This document shows positions 8,721 through 16,012 of a DNA stretch of 64,000 bases, piece by piece. A model generated the notes under the pieces. That model did not search any database and was not told the DNA's origin. It saw only the letters and a list, made by a program, of their open reading frames with translations. The stretch comes from Chloroflexota bacterium (lineage in GTDB: Bacteria > Chloroflexota > Anaerolineae > Anaerolineales > Villigracilaceae): contig JABFGC010000002.1 of NCBI GenBank assembly GCA_013112685.1, positions 2,924,902 to 2,988,901 of the forward strand, written 5' to 3'. A program made the translations under genes and the position numbers. Numbering within the stretch: position 1 is the stretch's first letter; each line of letters starts with the position of its first letter.

Positions 8721-8987
8721 TTATCCGGCGGTCACGTCGGCAGTCATCATCAGCCGGTCGTTTTGCGGGATGCCCGCCTGCGAGAGGGTTTCATCCTCCT
8801 TCAATTCGCGCCCAAGCGCTTTGCTGTCCAGCCGGTAGGACATGGGTCTTCCGTCCGGTCCGGTGGTGGGCAGTTCCAGCGAGGTGGTCAATTCGGGAAG
8901 CAGGTCCTTCACGACCACATCATCGGGAACTTCGGCGTTGCGGGTTCCCCCGGAAGGCAATACAAGGGTGACAGGTATATCGGACAT
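8721..8987 (-). CDS. Ubiquitin-like protein 1 (YukD/EsaB-like beta-grasp), ends in Gly
   Basis: This 88-residue protein begins with a beta-hairpin typical of beta-grasp proteins (IPVTLVLPSGG), followed by a helix (VVVKDLLPELTTSLEL) and a strand with RLDSKALGREL...ETLSQAGI, as in YukD-like ubiquitin relatives. It ends exactly at a glycine (TADVTAG-stop), suitable for E1 adenylation without processing. It is about 65% identical by eye to the ubiquitin-like half of the fusion at 9232-10082 and has the same length to that glycine. AAGGAGAG precedes the ATG. It is the probable free modifier of the system. Confidence 0.88.
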   Translation of the reverse strand: MSDIPVTLVLPSGGTRNAEVPDDVVVKDLLPELTTSLELPTTGPDGRPMSYRLDSKALGRELKEDETLSQAGIPQNDRLMMTADVTAG

Positions 8988-9059
8988 GGTTCTCTCCTTT
9001 TTTTCAAACGATCTAAATTCGATACGAAGTAAGCGCGCGCAACAATGACCATTTCAGAT

Positions 9060-9225
9060 TCCTCCGTTTTGACGGAAAAACCTCTTCAAACACAAAGTAC
9101 ACGAAGGTCACGAAGGAAAACGCCTATAAGATCAACCGTTCCCCCCTTTGTGTACTTCCCTGGCACCGCCCGCCAGGGCAGGTGTGTGTCCTTCGTGTTT
9201 AGGCGCTTTCCAAATTCATTGCGGA
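9060..9225. repeat. Intergenic repeat inside the ubiquitin-like operon
   Basis: The 244-nt gap between the E2 and Ub1 genes carries a palindromic module built from CACGAAGG, CCCCCCTTTGTG and CCTTCGTGTTTAGG. The same words recur at 32471-32540 and 34590-34658. It is probably a recently acquired repeat and not a gene; whether it attenuates or uncouples Ub1 expression is unknown. Confidence 0.6.
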
Positions 9226-9231
9226 ACAGCT

Positions 9232-10082
9232 CTATTTCAATTTGATCTTCGGCGGTTTCCTCGTCTCAACCGGTTTGATCTTCACTCTCTCGGGCCGCAG
9301 CAGTTCGCGGCGGTCCACCGGGAATTCGTTGGGATGTTTCTTCCGGTACTCGCGGGACCATCGAGCCGCTTCCGCATCCCACGGGAACGGGGGCTTGGTC
9401 GGGTCGTCGTGGAAGTTCTTCCACTGGAGCATTTCACCGAGCATGATGACCAGGCGGGCCCAGCGAGCGGCTGGCGGTCCACCAGGCGGCGTCAATGCAG
9501 ACGCTCCCGTTCAAATGGTTGATGTTCGGATGCCAGATGGGCGTCAGCCATTTCATGCCGGGCCAGCGCTGGGGATATTGGTTGTGCAGGTAGATTTCCA
9601 CCTGATGATTGTTGCCGTATTTCGGCTTGCCTGAATGATCCACGCCGATGATGCTTTTGCAGGCGAAGGTCACGATGTAGCGTTCGGGCGGCACGCCCGG
9701 GCGGACGCCCACCGCCTTGAAACTGATCAGGTCGCCGCGTGCGGCGAGTTCCTGCATCAGTTCAGAAGTCGCCGCGCGCCCGTCTCATGCGCGGGCTTTC
9801 CGCCACGGAGACCGCCGCGCCTGCGGTAATGTCCGCCGTCAACATGAGGCGGTCGTTTTCCGGCACGCCTGCCGAAGCGAGCGTCTCGTTCTCTTTCAGT
9901 TCCCTGCCGAGGGCTTTGCTGTCCAGCCGGTATCCCATCGGGCGTCCGTCTGGACCCACCGTCGGGAGTTCCAGAAGCGACGCCAATTCAGGCATCAACT
10001 CTCGCAGTGGCACGTCGTCGGGAATTTCCGCCGCACGCGCCCCCCCGCTGGGAAGCACAATCGTGACATTTAAATCGGGCAT
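9232..10082 (-). CDS. Ubiquitin-like protein 2 fused to E2 (UBC) conjugating enzyme (two apparent frameshifts)
   Basis: GGAGG precedes the ATG at 10082. Residues 1-88 form a beta-grasp domain parallel to Ub1, ending TADITAG. The frame continues through a basic helix (SPRMRRARGDF) that looks like an E2 first helix. One extra T near 9763 creates a TGA, and the other frame resumes at ELMQELAARG. The UBC fold follows, with HPN (fusion residues 184-186) and the active-site Cys195 in NGSVCID, as in eukaryotic E2s. A second extra base near 9456 separates a C-terminal segment ending in KPPKIKLK. Repairing both gives 282 residues. If the T is real, Ub2 (106 residues) and E2 are separate, overlapping genes. 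Confidence 0.82.
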
Positions 10083-10099
10083 GACAATTTTTCCTCCGA

Positions 10100-10966
10100 T
10101 CAGGTATTCAGATGCGGGACCTGACATTCGCCGGTGACGTCCCAGCAGTCTGCGTGATGCAGGGTGTTGCAGACTTCGCATTTTTTTACGCCGCGCGGAT
10201 CGTTCTGTTTGACCTCCTCCAAACAGAAGGGGCAGCGATGGATCTCAAAAAGAGAGACCTGCACGTTGGGCTTGCGCTTCCTGAACAAGCGCCCCAACCC
10301 GGAATGATTGCGGCTTCTGGCTTGCGACAAAACCAGTTTTTCTTCTTCGCCGCGCCTTGTCCGCCATCGAAACTTTGCAAAGCCTTTGACCTTCAAAAAC
10401 GGATTGGATTTCGGGGTGGGCAATGGGCGCAAAAACCGGACGCTTCCGGTCGGCTGGACGGAAACCTGCGCGCCGCCCGATTCCCTGCGCCGCAGGCGAT
10501 GATTGGAACCGGGGGCTTCCGGCTCGATCCTTCCCGAAACGGACTTCCCCCAGGCGGCGAATGAAATCATCGCCACCGCCAGCGCGCCGCCCAACTGCAT
10601 CAGTTGACCGGTGTCCATTGACCCGTCGAGCCAGGGATCGAGAGGTCCAAGCCCGATTTGCCAGTTCGTAAAAAAGCCAAGCGTGATCAAACCGAGCGGC
10701 AGGATGGTCAACGTCACCGCGAAACGGACCCGGGCGTGCCACCCGTAAAAACTTACGCGGGGCGCCGAGCCAGCCGCCAGACCGACCGCAAGGACGGCGA
10801 AGATCGTCATCATGGACGGGGAGAGGTTGACCTGATACCTGTGAACTAGGGCAAGGAAAACCGCAATCCCGAAGACAAAAAGCGCGCACCCCGCCAGTCT
10901 TCGAAAGAATCCAGGACGAACGGAAGAAGTTTGTGTATTGCTCATCGCGGCAGTCTGAGTGGACAT
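10100..10966 (-). CDS. Membrane protein with C-terminal RING-like zinc finger (E3 candidate)
   Basis: The 288-residue protein has four predicted transmembrane helices (about 22-42, 50-68, 80-100, 122-139), a basic cytoplasmic linker, and a C-terminal treble-clef: C245-x2-C248, C263-x2-C266, H270/H271, C274-W275, C281 and H285. This spacing, with Trp after the sixth ligand, matches prokaryotic RING-type fingers predicted as E3-like partners of bacterial E1/E2 systems. It sits between the E1 and Ub-E2 genes. It could bring charged E2 to the membrane; not all bacterial RING fingers are ligases, so E3 activity is inference. Confidence 0.8.
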   Translation of the reverse strand: MSTQTAAMSNTQTSSVRPGFFRRLAGCALFVFGIAVFLALVHRYQVNLSPSMMTIFAVLAVGLAAGSAPRVSFYGWHARVRFAVTLTILPLGLITLGFFTNWQIGLGPLDPWLDGSMDTGQLMQLGGALAVAMISFAAWGKSVSGRIEPEAPGSNHRLRRRESGGAQVSVQPTGSVRFLRPLPTPKSNPFLKVKGFAKFRWRTRRGEEEKLVLSQARSRNHSGLGRLFRKRKPNVQVSLFEIHRCPFCLEEVKQNDPRGVKKCEVCNTLHHADCWDVTGECQVPHLNT

Positions 10967-10986
10967 TCAAATCACCGTTCTCTTCG

Positions 10987-12636
10987 CTAATCCCGCAGGC
11001 GAATGCGCCCGGGACGCACCTTCAGCACAGGCGATGCCTTGCCATCCTTGACGTGAATTTGCTCCTTGAGCCGGATGCGGGTCGTTGTCTTTTTTCCATC
11101 CAGTTTGATCGTGGAATCGAAATCGCGGAAATGCAAAGCGTCCGCCAGATCGCCGGTCAGTTCGTAGAAGCGGTATTCCTCCCCGTTGTGCGCGCGGATG
11201 ATGTGCAGGGGCGGCACGCCCACGCTCGCCAGCGTGCGGTGAAGGAACGTTTCCTCGCCGGTGATGGTGTGGGTCAGGGAGCCCTCGCGCAGGACGCCGC
11301 AGGGTGGGCAGTTCCCTGCTTCCAGGGTCACTTCGCTGAGCGGGCGCAAAACCTCCTCGACGGTATGGCAATTCGGGCATTCGAACTTCGTCACCAGCTC
11401 CTGATCCAGCTCGATCACGGCATTCAGCCCGAGGCCCGCGCAGGCGATGCGCAGCAGGTCGTCGAGCGTCGTCCGCTCCACGCGGGCGGGCAGTTCGGTG
11501 ATCGCACCGTACGTCCAGTGTGATTCGCAGTCATCGCGCGGCACGTACGCCGTGGTGTGCATCTCGTTCACCATGCCGTTGAAGTGGGTCACTTTTCCGG
11601 GCTGGACGGGCATGTTGTTGATGAGTTTCAGCGCCTCCTGCGACTGCATCGCGCCGATGATCGAAGCGATGGTCGGCGTCGTCGGCACTTTGCCCATCAG
11701 GATGTTCTGGCGCGCAAGCAGCGGGCAGGAGTAGCGAAGCGAAAGGTCGCGCAATGCCTGCTCGGTCAGCGTACATTCGTAACACGCCCCCTGCCCCGGT
11801 ACGAAGACGCGCACCAGTCCAAGCAGTTCCTGAATCGCGCCGTCCACCCAGGGTTTGTTGACCCAGTAACAGAAGCGGTTCACCGCCAGACGCGCTTCGC
11901 GGTTATCGAGACAGCCGATCACCGCATCTATGCGGCGGAAGATTCCCAGCCCGACTTTGGAGGTGACGTCCCCGTTCACATACTGGACATGCACCTGCGG
12001 GTTGACGGACTTCGCGCGCGCGGCGGCGATTTCGGCTTTGCTGCGGTTGCTGTCCGTCTCGCGGAAGAGGACCGAGCGGCTCAGGTTCGCCATTTCGATC
12101 TTGTCGAAATCCACGATGAAAATATGCCCCACCCCCATCAAGGCGAGATTCTTGATGACCTCGTTGCCGAGCGCGCCCGCCCCCACCACCATGACTTTTG
12201 CGTTTTGAACTTTTTCGCGGTCCCACCACGAAATGAACTCGAAGGTGCCGAGCCGGTCCTTTTGGAGATTCGGGATGCGGATCGGTTTATCGGGAGCGAT
12301 TGGCACACGGATGGGTCCGGTCGGCGGCTCGCTTCGCGCCGGACGTTCAGCCTGTCCGCCATTCCTGCCAGCCAATTCCTTCGCCCGGGTCAGGTTCGAC
12401 TCGTTGACCGCGAGCGCAAACCAGCCGACGTTCTTGCGCGATTCGACCAGGTTGTGTTTCTCCAGCGTTTTGAGCGCCTCGCGCAGGGTGGCGCGGCTGA
12501 CGCCGAACTTGACGATCAACTCGCGCTCGGGTGGGAGTTGTGTGCCGGGCTGGAGGCTGCCGTTTAGGAGCGAGGCGGCGAGTTCGCCAGCAACTTTCTC
12601 GGCAAGGGGTTTGTGGGAAATCCGTTCGATGTTCAT
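10987..12636 (-). CDS. E1-like activating enzyme (ThiF fold) with N-terminal GntR HTH
   Basis: This 549-residue protein fuses a GntR winged helix (residues 1-75; PPERELIVKFGVSRATLREA) to a ThiF/MoeB/E1 adenylation domain (about 125-370). Visible motifs are the nucleotide loop GAGALG (152-157), the DFDKIEMANLSR segment, and IIGAMQSQEALK near 326-337. CYEC (285-288) is a likely zinc pair, and Cys304 (RYSCP) aligns with the thioester cysteine position of Uba4/MoeB-type proteins. The C-terminal 180 residues contain CPNC and CPPC (possible zinc ribbon) and a beta-rich end. It should activate Ub1/Ub2 with ATP and pass them to the E2. It is the first gene of the operon; the GntR domain probably represses the operon itself. 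Confidence 0.88.
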   Translation of the reverse strand: MNIERISHKPLAEKVAGELAASLLNGSLQPGTQLPPERELIVKFGVSRATLREALKTLEKHNLVESRKNVGWFALAVNESNLTRAKELAGRNGGQAERPARSEPPTGPIRVPIAPDKPIRIPNLQKDRLGTFEFISWWDREKVQNAKVMVVGAGALGNEVIKNLALMGVGHIFIVDFDKIEMANLSRSVLFRETDSNRSKAEIAAARAKSVNPQVHVQYVNGDVTSKVGLGIFRRIDAVIGCLDNREARLAVNRFCYWVNKPWVDGAIQELLGLVRVFVPGQGACYECTLTEQALRDLSLRYSCPLLARQNILMGKVPTTPTIASIIGAMQSQEALKLINNMPVQPGKVTHFNGMVNEMHTTAYVPRDDCESHWTYGAITELPARVERTTLDDLLRIACAGLGLNAVIELDQELVTKFECPNCHTVEEVLRPLSEVTLEAGNCPPCGVLREGSLTHTITGEETFLHRTLASVGVPPLHIIRAHNGEEYRFYELTGDLADALHFRDFDSTIKLDGKKTTTRIRLKEQIHVKDGKASPVLKVRPGRIRLRD

Positions 12637-12643
12637 GATTTTT

Positions 12644-12676
12644 TGGTCTGGTGGTCAGACCACGCGAAAAATTATA
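12644..12676 (-). promoter_or_regulatory. Promoter and GntR/FadR-type operator of the ubiquitin-like operon
   Basis: A perfect minus-strand TATAAT lies at 12671-12676. Directly downstream, 12652-12662 reads TGGTCAGACCA, matching the FadR-subfamily GntR consensus TNGTNNNACNA. It overlaps a 7-bp inverted repeat (TGGTCTG...CAGACCA, 12644-12662). The expected transcription start is near 12664, so bound GntR protein would block it. No clear -35 box or strong ribosome binding site is seen. Confidence 0.7.
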
Positions 12677-13024
12677 GGGACTCCCCGCCTCACCCCACAT
12701 GGGTAAAAGGTACTGCTTTATACCGTTCTTTGACTTGCATTTCTGAAAGGGCGGGTTGATTCAGGAGGGAGGAAGCGTGTATTCCTCGGCGGGAGGGCAA
12801 GTCCGAACTCCCGAAGGATGGTTGAGATCAACTTCTCGCAGGAATTGCAGAGGAGTATAATGAGCGCAAGATTAATAAGGGTTTTGATTTAGAGGAGAAT
12901 TATTGACAGATGCGGCGGCTACAGCTCCCCTGCCTGTAACCTTCTGCTCTTCCGCGCCGCATCAATCCTTAACTGTTAGCCCGTCCTCGATGGCATTGAA
13001 CTTGAAGAAATGGGAGATGTCAAC
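12677..13024. other. Intergenic region at the left edge of the cassette array
   Basis: No convincing gene is seen. It holds a 9-bp inverted repeat (GATGCGGCG at 12909-12917 with CGCCGCATC at 12955-12963), followed by ACTGTTAGCC at 12972-12981, which is one mismatch from the attC 3' core GTTRRRY. It may be a degenerate first recombination site or an attI remnant. Confidence 0.4.
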
Positions 13025-13981
13025 ATGAATAAATTTGCGCTTGTTCAACGATTCTTTGTAACTGTGTTCTTGTTGTTAAGCAGTTGCGGCAGGAACCCTG
13101 ACGTGCAGGTTATTGAATTAAGCAACAACACGGTTTCGTATGATGAGACCATTCACATAAATAATTGTGGTGGTAAGGCGGATAGCGAGCAAACTGCGTC
13201 ACGCTCTTTTGCTACAACCATAGAAGGCGGTGCAGAATTTAAGGCGGGGTATCAAATGATAGTCGAAGGTGGCATTTCGGCAAAATATAGCCAATATCGT
13301 AATACAACAAAAAGTATGCGCCTTCTAGCCCCGCCTGGAACAAATATGGAATTTGTCTTAAGATGGTCAGAAGAAGTTCATGCAGGTAATGTAACGGTAG
13401 ATGGTTCAACAGGCACTTATGAAGTTCGTGTCCCAATAGCCGTTGAGCAAGTATCAAGTCAGGATTTAGGCGGATGTAGCGGTGGAATTGTGCCAGTACA
13501 ACCCACATCATCAGGTGAGGCAATCGTTTTGCCCTCGCCTACAATATCATCATTCGTACCGTCATTGCAAAGTGATAGCCCATTTCGAGAACACAAGACA
13601 ACTCCAATTGTTGGTACAGGCGTACTTGCACAGGGTACATATTCCGACGGCATGGCTCCATTTAGCGAATCGGATGTTTCTGGTCACTTGAACATACAGC
13701 GAATGCGCCTTGAAGAAAATCCCGATGGATGTGGGATTGCCTATTTTAGCGCAGACAAAGTTTGGTTTGGTTCTTCGGTAAAAACCACCCTTACTATAAA
13801 TGATTCAGCGGTAGGCACAATTAACCAAGCGACAGGCAGACATGGATACGTATTCGATATTCATATTAACAGCGGCGACAAGATATGCGTAACTTATTTT
13901 GAGCCGTCTGGTTTTCAGGTTGTATTTGGAGAAGATATGTATTACCATTACGATAGTTATTGCTATCGTGGTCACTGTTAA
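13025..13981 (+). CDS. Hypothetical lipoprotein (cassette gene 1)
   Basis: A 318-residue protein that starts with a lipoprotein signal peptide (FFVTVFLLLSSC, lipobox cysteine near residue 22). GGGAG precedes the ATG at 13025. The rest is beta-rich with a Pro/Ser/Thr linker in the middle and a C-terminal domain with cysteine pairs (CGIAYFSAD; CYRGHC). I do not recognise the family. The gene is clearly more AT-rich than the flanking core genes and is followed by an attC-like site, fitting an acquired cassette. It is likely exported and membrane-anchored. Confidence 0.65.
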   Translation: MNKFALVQRFFVTVFLLLSSCGRNPDVQVIELSNNTVSYDETIHINNCGGKADSEQTASRSFATTIEGGAEFKAGYQMIVEGGISAKYSQYRNTTKSMRLLAPPGTNMEFVLRWSEEVHAGNVTVDGSTGTYEVRVPIAVEQVSSQDLGGCSGGIVPVQPTSSGEAIVLPSPTISSFVPSLQSDSPFREHKTTPIVGTGVLAQGTYSDGMAPFSESDVSGHLNIQRMRLEENPDGCGIAYFSADKVWFGSSVKTTLTINDSAVGTINQATGRHGYVFDIHINSGDKICVTYFEPSGFQVVFGEDMYYHYDSYCYRGHC

Positions 13982-13990
13982 AGACAGAGG

Positions 13991-14123
13991 CGGGCTATCA
14001 AAGCGCGTAGTGGATTGGCGGGATTCTGCGCGATTTACAAGCATTTTTATGGCTTTAGGTTTTTCCTGCTCTCAGAGTGAGTCCACGCCCGCCCACCCGC
14101 GGGTAACGCTCCCCGTTAGGCGC
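13991..14123 (+). repeat. attC-like site 1
   Basis: The right core GTTAGGC (14115-14121) fits GTTRRRY. The left core is degraded (GCTATCA at 13994-14000) but is followed by AAAGCGCG as in the other sites. The interior carries words shared with site 2 (GATTCTGCGCGATTTAC, GAGTCCACGCCCGCC). Confidence 0.65.
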
Positions 14124-14171
14124 TTCGTTCCAACTTCAACTTATTAAGCTTATGCAAAATTGGGAGATCAA

Positions 14172-15011
14172 ATGTCAAGGAAAATTGGAGAGCCAATAGA
14201 TTTGCATGATCCGTGGCAAGAAATTAGAGTTACATCGTGGAAGTTTTTCGACGAATCGATAGAAGAATTAGGTTATAGGCAATGCCTCTTTAGAGGTCAA
14301 TCTGATTCTGAATGGGGATTAAGAACTTCGCTGGACAGGTCTTTTGATACAAACCAAAAAATAATCATGAGCGCAAAGGGAAAAGAAAGAACTTTTGCAA
14401 AAAAGAATCATGAAAATTATCTTATTAAGTCATTCCAGAAAAACGCAAATATGTACTTGGAATTTTTGCCTCCTACTAAAAAGAAGTTAGAATGGCTGGC
14501 AATAATGCAACACTATGGCGCGCCAACTCGCTTGCTGGATGTTACTTTATCTCCGCACATAGCCGCCTTTTTTGCACTAGAGTCAGGAGTAGGCGACAGT
14601 AGTGTATTTGCCATCAGACACACTGAATTACAAAAAAACAATAAGTTGTTTATCAGCAAAAGTAATTACACAAAAACGCAAGAAGCAATATTCAATGACA
14701 AGGAATGGTTTGTGAGTGTTTTCAATCCCGAATATGGGAATGAAAGGCTTTTTATGCAGCAGGGATTATTTTTAGTGCCGAGTCGTATAGACTCGGCTTT
14801 TGACAATCTCTTGAAAGATTATCAAGATTTTGCTGATAATGATGTTTGCATAAAATATATAATTCCAGCAGAACTGAGGTTAAGTGGGTTAGAAAGGCTC
14901 AAGAACATGAACATTACGTCAGCTACTTTGTTTCCAGGGATTGATGGCTTTTCCAAATCACTCAAGTTTCAAGTTCTAGAAACGATACAAAGTCAAAGGT
15001 TATTGGAGTAA
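14172..15011 (+). CDS. FRG domain protein (cassette gene 2)
   Basis: This 279-residue protein carries the FRG domain signature: an N-terminal LFRGQSDSEWGLRTSLDR block and a later QHYGAPTRLLDVTLSPHIAA block. FRG proteins are widespread single genes of unresolved biochemical function, often in mobile or defence-rich DNA. The ATG at 14172 is preceded by GGGAG; an ATG four codons earlier is also possible. It is AT-rich relative to the flanks and bounded by attC-like sites 1 and 2. No catalytic residue is assigned. Confidence 0.8.
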   Translation: MSRKIGEPIDLHDPWQEIRVTSWKFFDESIEELGYRQCLFRGQSDSEWGLRTSLDRSFDTNQKIIMSAKGKERTFAKKNHENYLIKSFQKNANMYLEFLPPTKKKLEWLAIMQHYGAPTRLLDVTLSPHIAAFFALESGVGDSSVFAIRHTELQKNNKLFISKSNYTKTQEAIFNDKEWFVSVFNPEYGNERLFMQQGLFLVPSRIDSAFDNLLKDYQDFADNDVCIKYIIPAELRLSGLERLKNMNITSATLFPGIDGFSKSLKFQVLETIQSQRLLE

Positions 15012-15069
15012 GTGTTTTTTACAGTTTTGGTGTTCAGGCTGGCTCAAATGGTCTGCACTCCACACAAGC

Positions 15070-15198
15070 GCCTAACAAAGCGTGCAGTGGATGGTGGGGA
15101 TTCTGCGCGATTTACGGGCATTTTTCTGGCTTCGAGTTTTTCCTGCTCCCAAGCAGAGTCCACGCCCGCCTACTTGCGGCTAACGCGAGCTGTTAAGC
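15070..15198 (+). repeat. attC-like site 2
   Basis: This is the best preserved site: GCCTAAC (15070-15076) matches RYYYAAC and GTTAAGC (15192-15198) matches GTTRRRY. The two cores are near-complementary, 129 bp apart, with an imperfectly palindromic interior. Confidence 0.8.
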
Positions 15199-15247
15199 CC
15201 TTGGTCAAACATCCAACGTGCTCCAAAAACAGGAGTTGTATGAGACG

Positions 15248-15712
15248 ATGAACCAGATATTCCTGATCGGGGGATTGTTCTTCCTCAGTATTGGATTGGT
15301 GGTGTTTTACCATCAAATCCAGGCCCTTCGATGGGGAAAGCGGAGTACTCGCTGGCCTACTACCGCAGGCGCAATCGACTCTACCAGCGTCCAAAACTTG
15401 ATGAGTGCCGGGGATATAACTTACAGGCTGAAAATTGGTTACCGCTACACAGTCAATGGTGTTCAATATCATTCAAAGCGGCTTGAGTTTGGGATTCAAC
15501 CTGATTTCTGGCGAAAAGAGGAGGCTGCGGAGGCGGTATCCAAATACCCGATTGGCTCAAGCGTCACGGTCTATTACAATCCTGACAATCCCAAAGTTGC
15601 GGTGTTAACCACGGGCGTTTCATCCAGTAGTCGCATTTTCGGCTGGTTCTCCTGTCTCGTACCCGTGTTTCTCGGCGCACTATCCATTGGCATCTACTTG
15701 ATGGAATTATGA
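15248..15712 (+). CDS. DUF3592-like membrane protein (cassette gene 3)
   Basis: A 154-residue protein with an N-terminal transmembrane helix (FLIGGLFFLSIGLVVFY), a central extracytoplasmic-looking beta domain containing TYRLKIGYRYTVNG and SSVTVYYNPDNPKVAVL, and a C-terminal transmembrane helix. The NP.NP..A.L pattern is typical of DUF3592 proteins. GGAG lies 13 nt before the ATG, so the start is not certain. Function unknown; typical integron-cassette content. Confidence 0.7.
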   Translation: MNQIFLIGGLFFLSIGLVVFYHQIQALRWGKRSTRWPTTAGAIDSTSVQNLMSAGDITYRLKIGYRYTVNGVQYHSKRLEFGIQPDFWRKEEAAEAVSKYPIGSSVTVYYNPDNPKVAVLTTGVSSSSRIFGWFSCLVPVFLGALSIGIYLMEL

Positions 15713-15761
15713 TTTCCGATTGACAAGCCTATGCCAGCGAGAGAACGCTTCACAAGACCGG

Positions 15762-15926
15762 GCCGAACACAGCGTGCACTGGACTTGTGGGTACGGTACG
15801 AATTCTCGAGCATTTTCCTCGCTTCGAGTTTTCCCGGCTCCCAAGTGGCGCCAAGGCGCCATCCACGCCCGCCCACACGCAGGTATCCCGTGAAGAGCGC
15901 ACGGGACGAGCCGCGAGCCGTTGGGC
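15762..15926 (+). repeat. attC-like site 3
   Basis: Left core GCCGAAC (15762-15768, one mismatch) and right core GTTGGGC (15920-15926). It is longer than the others (165 bp) because of inserted palindromic bits, including GTGGCGCCAAGGCGCCA, a word also present at 22655-22672. Confidence 0.7.
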
Positions 15927-16012
15927 GGCTTCGTCAGGACGCAACTTGTAATTGCAATCTCTTTTCTGTACAATGGTTTTGCAAGATGGGCCACAAGTGA
16001 AAGGATAATCCC

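Noticed and set aside
9762..9840. The 18 residues after Gly88 of Ub2 as a cleavable propeptide
   Set aside because: They look like the first helix of the E2 fold and join it exactly when one extra T is removed, so they are better read as part of the fusion.
8721..10082. YukD-like and FHA proteins as part of a type VII secretion system
   Set aside because: No EssC-type ATPase or WXG100 protein is present, whereas E1, E2, JAMM and RING-like genes are all in the same operon.
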